A DNA stretch of 64,000 nucleotides, from NCBI RefSeq assembly GCF_021347895.1, contig NC_067116.1:42541628-42605627 (forward strand). The letters run 5' to 3'. Positions 41,501 to 48,777 of the stretch are shown piece by piece (position 1 is the stretch's first letter; the number at the start of each line of letters is the position of its first letter). The translations under genes were made by a program, and so were the position numbers. The notes under the pieces were generated by a model. It worked only from the letters and a program-made list of their open reading frames with translations. It had not been told where the DNA came from and made no database searches. Origin of the DNA: Acanthochromis polyacanthus. Its lineage: Eukaryota; Chordata; Actinopteri; Pomacentridae.

Positions 41501-43582
41501 TGAACAGCTCACCTTGGTGCTGTTTGTCTTTGCGTTTCACGTCGATATATAACTTCTGTTAGCAGCTGTTGATCTTACAAATTACTCGTTATCCCTCATG
41601 TTCTGTGTTTACTGTAGCCATTAAGAAATGGTTGCTTGCTTTGAGGCAACTTTTTTTTTTGAATTTGCAAACATTTGTTAGTTGGTTTGGTTAGTCACAT
41701 GGGTGTTGCTACTGTGTCTTCAAATTTGGCTAAGGAGTTTAATTGTTTTCACTTGTTGTTCTGTTTTAGCTGATTTTGTCACTCTGTTTGCCTTCATTTT
41801 GTTTTAATTGGTTATTTGAGTTAGCTTTTGTTGTGGTATTATCACCTTTTGTTTGTAAATTGCTTTACTAAGCCAAGAACAACCTGGTTTTGTTATCTTT
41901 CTAGCTGCCCCTGGACAGCTGGGTTGTCACAACCACACTAAAAAAGCATTTATTGTAACTGTAAGCTCTGCATGCTAATAAATTAGCAGTGTTTTAATAT
42001 TCACAGACAATGTGAATATTAAAACACAGGATATTTAATATTCAAACAATACGATACAAATAAATAAAATATGAAGTGCGGTTGAAACGGTATCAAAGCT
42101 TCAAAGCTTGTAGAAACCAGATAAATCCAACCACTCTTATCATTTATGTTTATTTGCCTGCAGCATCTCAAACTGCAAAATCCGCCTCTATGCAAATGAC
42201 ACTGCGCTATACTTACAAGATCCTAAAATGTCTCAGTAAAAAACCTTTTCTTCAATTAGCATATCTTGTGTTTTTAAATATGTTTTCCCATCATGGTGTG
42301 TTTGTAGGGCATGGAATTGTGGTTAAGCTCTTTTATAACTATTCTATTCAGATATTAATATTAGAGTTTGAAGGCAAATTAACATTTGGTAAGCTTTACT
42401 GATGTGAAGCCTGCAGTAAGACCAGATGCTACAACTCACTGAAAATTGTCAGTGTATAAAAATCACATAACATGTAAAAGAATGGCTTGTAAAAATGATA
42501 GATAATTGAAATTAAGAAGCTTATTTCACTGCATAAGTCATCTTTACTCTGTGAATTTTATTGTACCAGGAAAAGAACGTATTTAAAAAATAATTTTTTT
42601 CCAGAAATGTGTGCTTTATTAGACTTTTTGAGTCTGCAGTCAGCATATAATTAGACTGACATGGAATCTGCAGGGGGCTACTCAGTGGTGTAGTGGTTAG
42701 CACTTTCGCCTTGCAGCAAGAAGATCCCCGGTTCAAATCCCGGGGTGGGTCTGGGATCTTTCTGCATGGAGTTTGCATGTTCTCCCTGTGCATGCGTGGG
42801 TTTTCTCCAGGTACTCCGGCTTCCTCCCACAGTCCAAAAATATGCTGAGGTTTAATTGGTTACTCTAAATTGTCCGTAGGTGTGAATGCGAGTGTAATTG
42901 TTCATCTGTATATGTAGCTCTGTGACAGACAGGTGACCTGTCCAGGGTGTCCCCTGCCTTCACCCGAGTCAGCTGGGATAGACTCCAACATCCCCCATGA
43001 CCCAAGTGAGGATAAAGCGGTGAATAGAGAATGGATGGATGGAATCCACTGGGTTTGTTATTTCCCGTTGTTAAACACAAATTCAATCCAGACTCTCTTT
43101 AGAGATTTTATCCTCTTATGGCATCAAACCAAAAGTCTGACCACCCCAAACTAATCAACTCAATGCCTACTGTGATTTCAGCCAGAGAAGACTGTATTAT
43201 TAGTCATCGTTGCCCCTCCTGAGTGAATCTCTCTTTACTAATCCCTTAGTAAGCGACTGCACCCCATTAATCATAACTAAGTGGAGCAAACGTCTGCATC
43301 GATGTCGGGTTTTGCATGGAGACACCTTTTTTTGTAGCATTCCTGAGAAGACAGGTTGAAACGTGTCCGAGCCCGGGAGAAACCCTGTCCACCAGAGCAA
43401 AATTTCAGTTTTCAACACACACACACACAGACGGCTACTACAAACAAACCCACTTATCGAGGCTGCAGTGTGAGGAAATACCTCCTCTTCAGATACACAA
43501 ACACAGACACACTACCTGTAATCCACTGGTGGCAGTCGAGCCACAGCAGCAGCAGCAGCAGCCCGTAGTGTTGAACCCCCAT
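3443..43582 (-). CDS. adam10-like: ADAM10-like metalloprotease gene, 14 exons seen, 3' end missing
   Basis: Membrane metalloprotease of the ADAM10/Kuzbanian subfamily, which sheds ectodomains such as Notch and its ligands at the cell surface. Joined exons (descending): 43582-43516, 40261-40114, 39872-39754, 38004-37849, 28283-28198, 27382-27260, 23230-23138, 21615-21447, 12762-12599, 9248-9077, 8966-8822, 8551-8368, 5777-5678, 3663-3443. Every junction is AG/GT and the phases agree, giving 649 codons without a stop. Layout: signal peptide (1-22); prodomain with GGFC cysteine switch at C176 and convertase site RSRR at 198-201; protease with [12 protein letters not shown] (ligands H366, H370, H376; E367 catalytic) and Met-turn M396; disintegrin from about 436; ADAM10-type cysteine-rich domain to 649. 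Human ADAM10 is 748 residues, so the membrane and tail exons are missing. It looks much more diverged from human ADAM10 than I would expect of a true fish adam10a/b, so a divergent paralogue is inferred. The family assignment is firm; the exact orthologue is not. Confidence 0.9.
3950..5424 (-). mobile_element. decayed Tc1/mariner-type transposon, rearranged
   Basis: The minus strand carries fragments of a common fish Tc1/mariner-like element. Recognisable pieces are the transposase C-terminal part near 3950-4330, the block with 'tggttgtccttccttgga', and the terminal segment 'cacctgtcagtggtttt...gctgatcag' ending about 5424. The block at 4335-4550 is repeated, diverged, at 5005-5215, and a second element is inserted between. 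The reading frame is destroyed. It lies in the introns on both sides of no exon: between exon 14 and exon 13 of the ADAM10-like gene. Confidence 0.6.
4553..4939 (-). mobile_element. internally deleted Tc1 element with transposase fragment
   Basis: The left end reads 'cactaccagtcaaaagttt' after a TA dinucleotide; the right end near 4915-4934 is its inverted partner (gtccaaacgtttggctggta). On the minus strand the 3' part of a Tc1 DDE transposase is visible as [15 protein letters not shown] in one frame and [12 protein letters not shown]...[12 protein letters not shown] in another, so at least one frameshift separates them. It is non-autonomous. Confidence 0.72.
5678..5777 (-). CDS. adam10-like: ADAM10-like exon 13: cysteine-rich domain
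   Basis: 100 nt, phase 0 to phase 1. It encodes [20 protein letters not shown] and [14 protein letters not shown], matching ADAM10 'CAGSICEKYGLEECTC...ELCHVCCMKK'. The acceptor is ttgcag/GTC and the donor CCTG/GTAACC. Too short to stand out as an ORF; found by cysteine spacing and phase. Confidence 0.9.
7415..7990. repeat. dispersed 0.57-kb repeat, copy A
   Basis: Shares an ordered series of blocks with 32040-32600: 'ataaacttgga-gtgtaaa', 'tgagc-ccaagtaaagct', 'gaacacaagag', 'agctctgtggaaactg', 'ctgttagcttctctcct', 'acagctgaatt'. Same orientation. No terminal repeats or ORF were recognised. It lies in the intron between exons 13 and 12. Confidence 0.7.
8368..8551 (-). CDS. adam10-like: ADAM10-like exon 12: disintegrin to cysteine-rich
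   Basis: 184 nt, phase 2 to phase 0. It encodes [56 protein letters not shown], collinear with human 'PSQGPCCTAQCAFK...CINGQ'. The acceptor is ccttcag/T and the donor GGG/GTGAGG. Confidence 0.93.
8822..8966 (-). CDS. adam10-like: ADAM10-like exon 11: disintegrin domain
   Basis: 145 nt, phase 1 to phase 2. It encodes [20 protein letters not shown] and then [27 protein letters not shown]. This is the ADAM10 disintegrin domain, but two cysteines of the usual EECDCG...QCKDECC pattern are absent (CDV instead of CDC; no Cys before DACC). The acceptor is ggtcag/TC and the donor TGCAG/GTGCAA. Confidence 0.92.
9077..9248 (-). CDS. adam10-like: ADAM10-like exon 10: third zinc ligand and Met-turn
   Basis: 172 nt, phase 0 to phase 1. 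It begins [11 protein letters not shown], completing HExxHxxGxxHD, and continues [10 protein letters not shown] (Met-turn), [18 protein letters not shown] and CFVG. The loop between HD and the Met-turn is about four residues shorter than in human ADAM10. The acceptor is ttttag/CAC and the donor GTGG/GTGAGG. Confidence 0.94.
9249..12598. other. intron 9 of the ADAM10-like gene
   Basis: 3.35 kb of A/T-rich sequence splitting the zinc-binding motif (HELGH in exon 9, HD in exon 10). No repeat family or further exon was recognised. Confidence 0.6.
12599..12762 (-). CDS. adam10-like: ADAM10-like exon 9: catalytic zinc motif, first part
   Basis: 164 nt, phase 1 to phase 0. It encodes [32 protein letters not shown] and [18 protein letters not shown] carries two zinc histidines and the catalytic Glu; the third histidine lies at the start of exon 10, after a 3.35-kb intron. 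The acceptor is cttcag/GT and the donor CCG/GTCAGT. Confidence 0.94.
13740..14420 (-). pseudogene. LINE reverse transcriptase fragment
   Basis: A minus-strand segment reads [20 protein letters not shown] and [15 protein letters not shown], the same L2-like region as at 55600-55790. The downstream part to about 14420 is non-coding and looks like the degraded 3' portion. Intron 8 of the ADAM10-like gene. Confidence 0.68.
15339..15471. repeat. 23-bp perfect inverted repeat (stem-loop)
   Basis: Arms 15339-15361 (ttttttattgtttacttgag + ata) and 15449-15471, exactly complementary, separated by 87 bp of A/T-rich sequence with an (ATA)n run. No target duplication was noticed. Confidence 0.8.
16050..19300. 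repeat. A/T-rich intron with 'actgtaaaa' dispersed repeats
   Basis: Long stretches of more than 70% A+T made of variants of 'ttacagtaaaat...aattacag'. A copy begins at about 18208 with 'ctacactgtaaaaa'. Similar material lies at 28640-29410 (starting 'ctacactgtaagaat') and 47490-48140. Between 17340 and 18160 is an ordinary-composition segment with no gene found. Intron 8 of the ADAM10-like gene. Confidence 0.55.
19977..20544. mobile_element. piggyBac-like MITE, copy 1
   Basis: Closely matches the element at 33069-33613 over nearly its whole length in the same orientation. Its right end '..atAGGG' abuts TTAA (20545-20548); the left end is degraded. It differs mainly by a run of 37 T at 20470-20506 where copy 2 has seven. 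Intron 8 of the ADAM10-like gene. Confidence 0.75.
20470..20506. repeat. poly-T run of 37
   Basis: Uninterrupted T homopolymer inside piggyBac-like copy 1. The equivalent spot in copy 2 (about 33570) has seven T, so the run expanded after insertion or is an assembly artefact. Confidence 0.95.
20760..21265 (+). mobile_element. internally deleted Tc1/mariner-type transposon
   Basis: The left end 'caatcagccac...gaccactgacaggtg' and right end 'aggcaggtggtcacgcctgatcggtgta' are imperfect inverted repeats. Between them a degraded transposase piece reads [17 protein letters not shown], the DDE-domain 'QDNAPCH' motif. Same family as the element at 3950-5424 but opposite orientation. It lies in intron 8 of the ADAM10-like gene, about 180 bp from exon 8. 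Confidence 0.7.
21447..21615 (-). CDS. adam10-like: ADAM10-like exon 8: protease domain
   Basis: 169 nt, phase 0 to phase 1. It encodes a segment with [32 protein letters not shown] and EGKAG, the equivalent of the ADAM10 '[22 protein letters not shown]' strand that forms the substrate-cleft edge. The acceptor is ttccag/GTG and the donor G/GTGAGT. Confidence 0.93.
22185..22760. repeat. dispersed repeat unit interrupted by a hAT MITE
   Basis: Shares 'acaaagtcc-gc-cct', 'gtagagagaa', 'tgccat-aatcataa', 'cagttcagcc' and 'ttttttacggaatt-ttg' with 24295-24770. A shorter copy of the start of this unit is at 21830-21960. The hAT palindrome at 22441-22654 landed inside this copy. Confidence 0.6.
22441..22654. 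mobile_element. palindromic hAT-type MITE
   Basis: 214 bp, nearly perfect palindrome starting CAGGGGTGTC and ending GACACCCCTG. It is flanked by an exact 8-bp target duplication, CACTAAAG, at 22433-22440 and 22655-22662, diagnostic of hAT transposition. The arms include 'tggagggccactatcctgca'. No coding capacity. Intron 7 of the ADAM10-like gene. Confidence 0.92.
23138..23230 (-). CDS. adam10-like: ADAM10-like exon 7: protease domain
   Basis: 93 nt, phase 0 to phase 0, 31 codons. It encodes [19 protein letters not shown] and [12 protein letters not shown], matching the helix and strand around '[20 protein letters not shown]' of ADAM10. The acceptor is cctcag/GTT and the donor AGA/GTAAGC. Confidence 0.9.
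24295..24770. repeat. uninterrupted copy of the 22.2-kb repeat unit
   Basis: Same block order as 22185-22760 without the hAT insertion. Intron 6/7 region of the ADAM10-like gene. Family unknown. Confidence 0.58.
25916..26370. mobile_element. long imperfect palindrome, MITE-like
   Basis: The left arm starts 'tatggagtagtgagagtgcc' and the right arm ends with its complement 'ggcgctctcactactcctta'. The match continues inward for about 200 bp per arm (blocks such as 'aatccataaaag', 'gacaaataaata', 'atgttgctat'). It is almost pure A/T inside. No target duplication or coding region was recognised. Intron 6 of the ADAM10-like gene. Confidence 0.7.
27260..27382 (-). CDS. adam10-like: ADAM10-like exon 6: furin site and start of protease
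   Basis: 123 nt, phase 0 to phase 0, 41 codons. It encodes [20 protein letters not shown] and then [20 protein letters not shown] (198-201) is the proprotein convertase site that releases the mature enzyme; LHADHLYYK matches the first strand of the ADAM10 catalytic domain. The acceptor is ccacag/GAG and the donor CAG/GTGATT. Confidence 0.92.
28198..28283 (-). CDS. adam10-like: ADAM10-like exon 5: cysteine-switch exon
   Basis: 86 nt, phase 1 to phase 0. It encodes [20 protein letters not shown] and continues to LRLNQ. The Cys in GGFCG (C176) corresponds to the ADAM10 cysteine switch (GGCADHSVF in human), which keeps the zymogen inactive. The acceptor follows a run of T (ttttttcag/TC); the donor is CAG/GTAGGA. 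The frame is fixed by homology: the other open frame through this exon does not resemble the family. Confidence 0.87.
28640..29410. repeat. A/T-rich 'cactgtaa' repeat copy
   Basis: Begins 'ctacactgtaagaataattc' and continues with runs such as 'attttacagtcaaatg-tgtaaa' (twice, 29016 and 29280). Resembles 18208-19050. It lies in intron 4, just upstream of exon 5. Confidence 0.5.
29411..32039. other. intron 4 segment without recognised features
   Basis: No gene or named repeat was recognised. The piece at 30855-30999 has plausible splice sites but is not accepted as an exon. Confidence 0.5.
32040..32600. repeat. dispersed 0.57-kb repeat, copy B
   Basis: Partner of 7415-7990, diverged with indels. 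The two lie 24.6 kb apart within introns of the same gene. Not recognised as a named family. Confidence 0.7.
33069..33613. mobile_element. piggyBac-like MITE, copy 2, intact ends
   Basis: 545 bp with ends CCCTTTACGCTTCAGT and ACTGAAGCTTAAAGGG (inverted repeats), flanked by TTAA on both sides (33065-33068 and 33614-33617). TTAA target plus CCCTTT ends are the piggyBac hallmark. Contains a palindromic 'ccgccggcgg' near the left end. No transposase. Intron 4 of the ADAM10-like gene. Confidence 0.82.
34640..35420 (-). pseudogene. strongly decayed LINE fragment
   Basis: The plus-strand text follows the complement of a common fish non-LTR element: 'gccatgcccagaaaacctcc', 'acattacggaggaaa', 'cacaggtgagggt', 'gccaacagaaccacatcatc', 'accactggaaacc'. 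No continuous frame survives. Recognition rests on memory of the repeat. Intron 4 of the ADAM10-like gene. Confidence 0.6.
37849..38004 (-). CDS. adam10-like: ADAM10-like exon 4: prodomain
   Basis: 156 nt, phase 1 to phase 1. It encodes [20 protein letters not shown] and SIIYHEDDM, highly similar to the ADAM10 prodomain (FEGFIQTRGGTFYVEPAE..., VIYHEDDI). The acceptor is tttcag/GGG and the donor ATGA/GTAAGA. Confidence 0.92.
38640..38900. repeat. 'aatgttt'-rich dispersed repeat
   Basis: Repeated variants of 'gaatgttttaa', 'aacattc' and 'aatgttccc' in both orientations, a type of low-complexity interspersed repeat common in fish introns. Intron 3 of the ADAM10-like gene. Confidence 0.45.
39014..39260. 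mobile_element. Tc1/mariner-related element end
   Basis: Contains the recurrent fish repeat 'gtggccttttattgtg...aaggcacacctgtgaggtgg...agaagtgctcacta...aaaacaaaagtgttgcgttt'. No coding content. It lies in intron 3 of the ADAM10-like gene. Recognised from memory of the repeat, not from a search. Confidence 0.55.
39754..39872 (-). CDS. adam10-like: ADAM10-like exon 3: prodomain
   Basis: 119 nt, phase 2 in and phase 1 out. It encodes the prodomain stretch with FSEKFRVV and [11 protein letters not shown], matching the ADAM10 'SHIYTG' region. The acceptor is ctccag/AA and the donor CGGG/GTGGGT; the donor was chosen among overlapping GGGGTGGG options because it keeps the Gly-Glu junction in frame. 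Confidence 0.87.
40114..40261 (-). CDS. adam10-like: ADAM10-like exon 2: start of prodomain
   Basis: 148 nt, entering in phase 1 and leaving in phase 2. It encodes [19 protein letters not shown] and then RAKRA, collinear with the start of the ADAM10 prodomain. The acceptor is ccaccag/GT and the donor AG/GTAAAT. Confidence 0.9.
40640..41346. mobile_element. 707-bp terminal-inverted-repeat element
   Basis: The ends are TGTCCGAAATCGCATACTAA and, inverted, TGTCCGAAATGGCATACTAA; pairing continues through 'cgtactac' and more loosely 'catactcaatgag'. The centre holds a more GC-rich segment with 'aaaccggaag' and 'gcattatggggc'. No ORF of note and no clear target duplication. Looks like a dispersed fish MITE. 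Intron 1 of the ADAM10-like gene. Confidence 0.72.
41989..42027. repeat. 17-bp perfect hairpin with 5-nt loop
   Basis: Arms gtgttttaatattcaca (41989-42005) and its exact complement (42011-42027) around gacaa. A third 'aatattca' follows at once. A/T-rich, in intron 1; function unknown. Confidence 0.85.
42669..43038 (+). mobile_element. second Mermaid/DANA-type SINE, in intron 1 of the ADAM10-like gene
   Basis: Very similar to the SINE at 1601-1959 (same A and B boxes, body and GGATGGATGG tail). Short flanking repeats 'atggaatc' at 42661-42668 and 43039-43046 fit a target duplication. It is antisense to the host gene. Confidence 0.88.
43414..43429. repeat. (CA)n microsatellite beside exon 1
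   Basis: A run of eight CA dinucleotides, 87 bp into intron 1 of the ADAM10-like gene. Confidence 0.85.
43516..43582 (-). CDS. adam10-like: ADAM10-like exon 1: start codon and signal peptide
   Basis: The ATG at 43582-43580 sits in a good Kozak context (A at -3, G at +4). It encodes a short N-terminus, then six leucines from a pure (CTG)6 run, then WLDCHQWIT: a classical hydrophobic signal peptide. The donor is G/GTAGTG after 43516, leaving phase 1. The start is supported by the signal peptide and by the frame continuing into exon 2. Upstream 5' UTR exons or a promoter were not identified. Confidence 0.85.
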
Positions 43583-44459
43583 TGTTTACTTCTTGCTGTT
43601 TTTGTTTTCCTTCCCTCTCACAGTTTTTTCTTTCTCCTCCTTTCTTCACGTCTTTCTCTCTTTTTCATCCCTTTTTCTCTTCACTTCTGTTCCTCACCAC
43701 CCTCGTACCTGTGGTCTTCCCACGCTGGAATGTGACTTGTTAGAAAGTTCAAGCCAGAACTATGAGCACTGACAGGGCGAAGAGGCATATTCAGACTTGT
43801 TTGTTAGCATGTTAGGAGTTATCGTCGCAGCTATGGGGAATGTTTGCAATAAAATTAGAGGACGATTAACTGCTAAGATAGTGAGGATGGGACTGGAAAG
43901 AGAAGTAGCTGTAATTTAGGCTTATCTCAAATTTTTGGATGCAAAAATCAAAATGTAAGAGTTTTGTTTTCATTTCCTTTGAAGCAGTTGATCTGTGATG
44001 TGCAGAACAAGACATTTATGAAAGAAGTTGATGTTTCGCCAAGTTTTTCATGAAAAAAAAACTCAAACTGATTAACAAAACTTAAACACCCCTGTGAGAA
44101 ACTGGGAGGAAAAAGTTTCTAAAATCTAATTTCCATTGCTCTGGTTTGACTTGAGCCAGCTCTGCACAAGAGGTTGAGTGACAAATTTTCCATTTGAGTT
44201 AATCTGCGCTCTGGTCAGCTGTGACTTTAAATCACAGTGATCAGATAGTGTGACCAGCACACAGACACTCCTTCGACCAGTGACTGTAAATGTCCTTAAA
44301 ATGCAGCTTTATTTAAATAACTCGATGCCACAGATGACAAGAGAAAGATGAGAACATGTTGTTGGCAGCTGGATGCTGGTCTGTCACTTTAGTCTGTAAC
44401 CAGGCACTTTAATCCACACAACTACACAGTTTGTCATCTAAGAAGCTGTTCCTGGCAGC

Positions 44460-45740
44460 TCTGGATGGACGCCATCCATTTAAATGTCGCCAACTTCATC
44501 AAACCCTTCGGGACGACTGGGACAAGCTCATTAACTCATAGATGTGTGACTCTGATATATGGCCCCACTATGATCTGCCCTTTAGTTCCATTACAGTGTT
44601 CAGTTGGTTGTTTCATGGCGTCTATTCTGTTATAGAGATGCCGAGTGTTGGAAAAACAATTATTCCCTTATGTTATGAAGAATGGATAAAACTTCATTAA
44701 ATATTTAGTGAGTTTTCTTCGGTTTAACTGCGTCTTTAGCTAAATACCAATGCCATTATATTGCTGTATTGTTATTTAGCAGCTACAGTGTTTCATTTAA
44801 GATGTGTCAAGATTTTATTGTTTGTTTTTGAGGTTATAAAGGAGTTGAACTTATTTATTGGAACTCTCACATCTTCATATTCTGGCAAGATCTTGACCAA
44901 CAAGAAGATCTTTGATGTTTCGAGATCTCGACACAAATGAGGCAATGGCTCCTGGAAAAGTTTTAATGTGAGAATTGCTTAGATTCTGTCCAGGATACGA
45001 ACTCATGGAAAGGTGATCTTGGTTAGGGTTAGGGTAATCCTAGTGCTTTTAAAGGTCGCGACCTTCACCAAACCCTTCAGGACTGAGACAACCTTATTAA
45101 CTGCCAGGTATGTGACTCTGAAATGGATCAGGATTTCTGATCTATGACCACTATAATATCTGTCCATTATATCCATTACAGTCAATAATTGGTCATTTCA
45201 TGGCATCTATTGAGTTTGTTTAGGTCAAATACCAATGCCATTATAGTACCATGTTGTTATTTAGCAGGTTTTTGAGATTCTAAACAGGTTAATACCACCT
45301 TACTGATCAGAACTTTCACTTCTTTATAGGAAGGCTAGGCGTTGACCAACTAGATGATCTTGGTTTGGGTTAGGGTTAGGGTTCGGCTAACCTTCCATTG
45401 GTTGTGTCTTTAGCTGGTATAAAATGAAGCAACGCCTCTTTTTATCAAGCAAAGAAGGCAAATAAAAGATTATCTTTCCCTCGCTGGTTCCAGGATTAGT
45501 TTTAAGATGTTATTGTTTGTTTTTGAGGTTTTAAATGGGTTGACGGCACCTTATTTATCAGAACTCTCACATCTTTATATCCCGACTAGACACTGATCAA
45601 CTGGGAGATCTTGGATGTTTTGAGATCTTGACATCAATGAGGCGATGACTCCTAATCTCCGGAGCACTTTTAATGTGAGAACTGCTCAGATTCCAGAATA
45701 TTTTTAGGTCACTGCTGAAGACCCAGATCTTCTAGTTGGT
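44460..45740. repeat. degenerate tandem repeat with telomere-like motifs
   Basis: Blocks recur in order: 'ccaac/ccttcatcaaaccctt' at about 44490 and 45065; 'ttattgtttgtttttgaggtt' at 44815 and 45507; 'aactctcacatctt-atat' at 44862 and 45560; 'gatgtttcgagatctcgac' at 44915 and 45615. Two sites carry TTAGGG-like runs (45022-45037 and 45366-45383). Intergenic; no ORF. Confidence 0.65.
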
Positions 45741-48711
45741 AATCCAAGTAAAGCTCGGCACCCTGACTTCATTCCTTAATTAGTTACATCTTTTATTCTT
45801 GTTATTTTGTTGTCTTTTAGGTATATATTGTGTTTTATTGTGTCTTGTGGGTTGTTATTTTAAAATGTACATCTCTTTTACCTCAACGCAGTATCACTTA
45901 TCACTGCTGCAGTCACTTTACCGCTGCCAAAGTAACTTTATTCAAAGTAAAACTTACAAATGCACAGATCACTGTTAGTCCAAGTATGCATGTGTATTCA
46001 GATTTCTATAGTTTTCTTGCATTGTGTCCACTTGGTTAATGAGGATCACCAAAGCAGGAATTTGACTGTACAGTGAGCTGGTGACACCTCATGAATCTTG
46101 AACTTTGGTTCAACTCTTGCTGTTTTAAATGTGCTTTATAAATAAATTTGACTGCATTTTATTTGAATATTGCAAGGATGTGAAAAATTTTAAGGCTTCT
46201 ACCAAATTTCATCACATTAGAATAGTTGAGAGACAGTTTCTTCAAGGCTACAAATGTGATCCCATTGGTGGCACTGGAGGAAAAGCTGGGGACTTCCTCA
46301 GTCATGCAAACTTTAATGCCAATTCATCCGTCATTACTTAAGACATTTAAGTCTTAACCAAACTATCTGACTGATTTTGTGTGTTGCACCACTACAAGCG
46401 ATGACGTTGCCAAAATCTAAAATATTTCAACTGTGAATAATATTCTCTAAATGCCTCCCACGGGTCCAAAAAAGTGCTAAAATGGTTCTAAATATGAGAA
46501 GGAAGTAATCATTTGCCTGACTCACACTGTGTGAAAGGCCTCATTCTAAACAAAGTGTAACACTTTTAGATAATTGGTGGAACAACAACACAAGAGGAAA
46601 TGTGACCTCACCTCTCGGTTGAAATGAGCTAAATTGAAACAAAGGTTTTTGCCACTTTTACTTCTGCATGAAAAAATAGACGCAAGCCCCCGACAGTTTG
46701 CACAACATGATATTTTACGTAGAATATTGCATAATTTCTCCTAGTCTTTACATGGGTGTGTTTCCTGTTGAGAGATAAGCTGCATTAGGAACAGACAGCA
46801 GCTGAGAAATGAACATATTTGCAGATTTACAGGCTTTCTTTGCTGCAGAAGTTTGCAACATATCTTTCAAATGTACAGTCAAGATGGTGAAACTGTGCAG
46901 AAAGTATCACCACAGCGAACTGTTGCTCCCACGTGAGCGGAAATGCTCCTTGGACTGCACTAAATCACCGATTCTCCAGTGAAATCACCAAAACTATAAG
47001 CTCCGTATGTTTCAGATTGATATAATTCAGAAAAGACATCAAGAATTTAACACTGGATTGTTGAACTTGGTGAGGATAATCGAGTCTTGCAGCCACGAGA
47101 AACAAGAATCAGACACATGCAGTGTTGCATCTGCTGAAGTGTTGAGAAATTACATGCAATAGAACGCTAAATGCTTTTAAAGCTTGCTCATATATTAGCT
47201 TGAATGTGCTTTAAAGCTCTTAGTGATGAAGATCTCAGTGATGTGTGGCGTCTGCTGCCTTCTCAGAGCTCCAAAGAAGGATTTTCAGCGAATGTCTGAC
47301 GTCCTGCAGCTCCTCATTGGAGCCAAACACATCAGACGGGATTAAAATATCTTCCAATTTGTCAGAATTTCTCAGCAGCTGTGATCCAAATTAAATATTG
47401 CGACATGTCAGCACTGACTCTGGTTTTTCTTCCTGCACAGATTAATGCATGTTTTGTATTCTTAGTGTTACAGACTTTTCTGTGTTTTCTGTATGTCAGG
47501 GGACATCATTTATTTATTATCTATTAAAAGTGACATTTCAGAGATTTTACAACATTTCAAATCAACCCATTCTGTACATAATGCATTGTAAAATAACATC
47601 TGGTTAAACATTGAACAAAAACTAATTATTACTGATAAAAATACAGTTTTTTTCATGTGGACATTTCATATAGTTCCAGCATGTTTGTTTTTCTTTTCTC
47701 TCACAGTCAAAGAATGGCCAAGGATTTTTGAATCTTTAATGTATTGACTGTACATTTTCTTTCATTCTTTCAAATAGGGTCAAATAGCTGTACAATGATT
47801 ATATTTTTTCTCAATTTAAATATGGTAAAAATTGTGAAAATAATAGCAAATACCTGTAAAATAATGATTTTTGTGGTATAATGTTATAGCTACACATTGT
47901 AAAGGAACAAATTACTATTTATGAAACTACATTTATTTAACGTGAACGTGTTATTTAAGGTTTTTGCCTCATTTCTACTGTGCTTATGTAATTTGATACT
48001 TTTTTCTGTGAATTAACGAGTAATCAAATGTTTTCTTGAGCAAAAAAATGGAAAATCTATCAAATGAATTGTTGAGTGACTCATTCTAAGACTCGATACT
48101 CACTGTTTTAACTCATTTGAGTTAAAAATACTCCTCAGTCCTGTAAAATAATCCTTGGTAAATCTGCTAGAACCCCTGTGATTTTCAGAATATCCTTTCA
48201 GACAGTACTCGCCTGGGCTCCTGTTTCTATAATATGGTTTAAGTTGATTTAGGAAAGAGTTCTGTTTCATTTCTCAGGGGTCTCTTTAGCTTCATCTGTG
48301 AAATTCTTTAACTACGTCTTTGATCTTTTGAGGAGGTTTGAAGGAATCCGGAGTCTGATCTCTTAAGCGTATATGATCTGACCGTCGTATAGTCGATGAT
48401 ATGACGTCCTCACTGATACTGAGGTGCAGCAGGTCGTCCCCATCCGTGACAGGGTTCACGCTGTGAGGGCTGCAGACAGGTTCTGGGCCTGTGATACTAC
48501 TACAGACTGCATACTACACCAGCCAGTCCCTGCAGGTCAATGTTTCACAGCCTTGTTTGAGTTTAACCTCCCCCATCCTTTAATCACTCACTGACAGCCT
48601 CCCCCACAAAAAACCTCCCGCTGCTCACCGATTGGACGAGAAAGAATCACCCGGATCCAGGCCATGACATCACACACTCGGGCACACCCACAGCACGCAC
48701 ACATGACGACT

Positions 48712-48730
48712 ACACACACACACACACATG

Positions 48731-48762
<32 letters not shown>
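48712..48762. repeat. (CA)n(TA)n microsatellite
   Basis: Two CA runs separated by 'tg' and then a (TA)8-9 run. It directly precedes the degenerate array beginning at 48778. Confidence 0.95.
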
Positions 48763-48777
48763 GATGTATATTACTAC

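Noticed and set aside
45366..45383. Interstitial telomere
   Set aside because: Only two to three TTAGGG-like units, embedded in a longer non-telomeric repeat.
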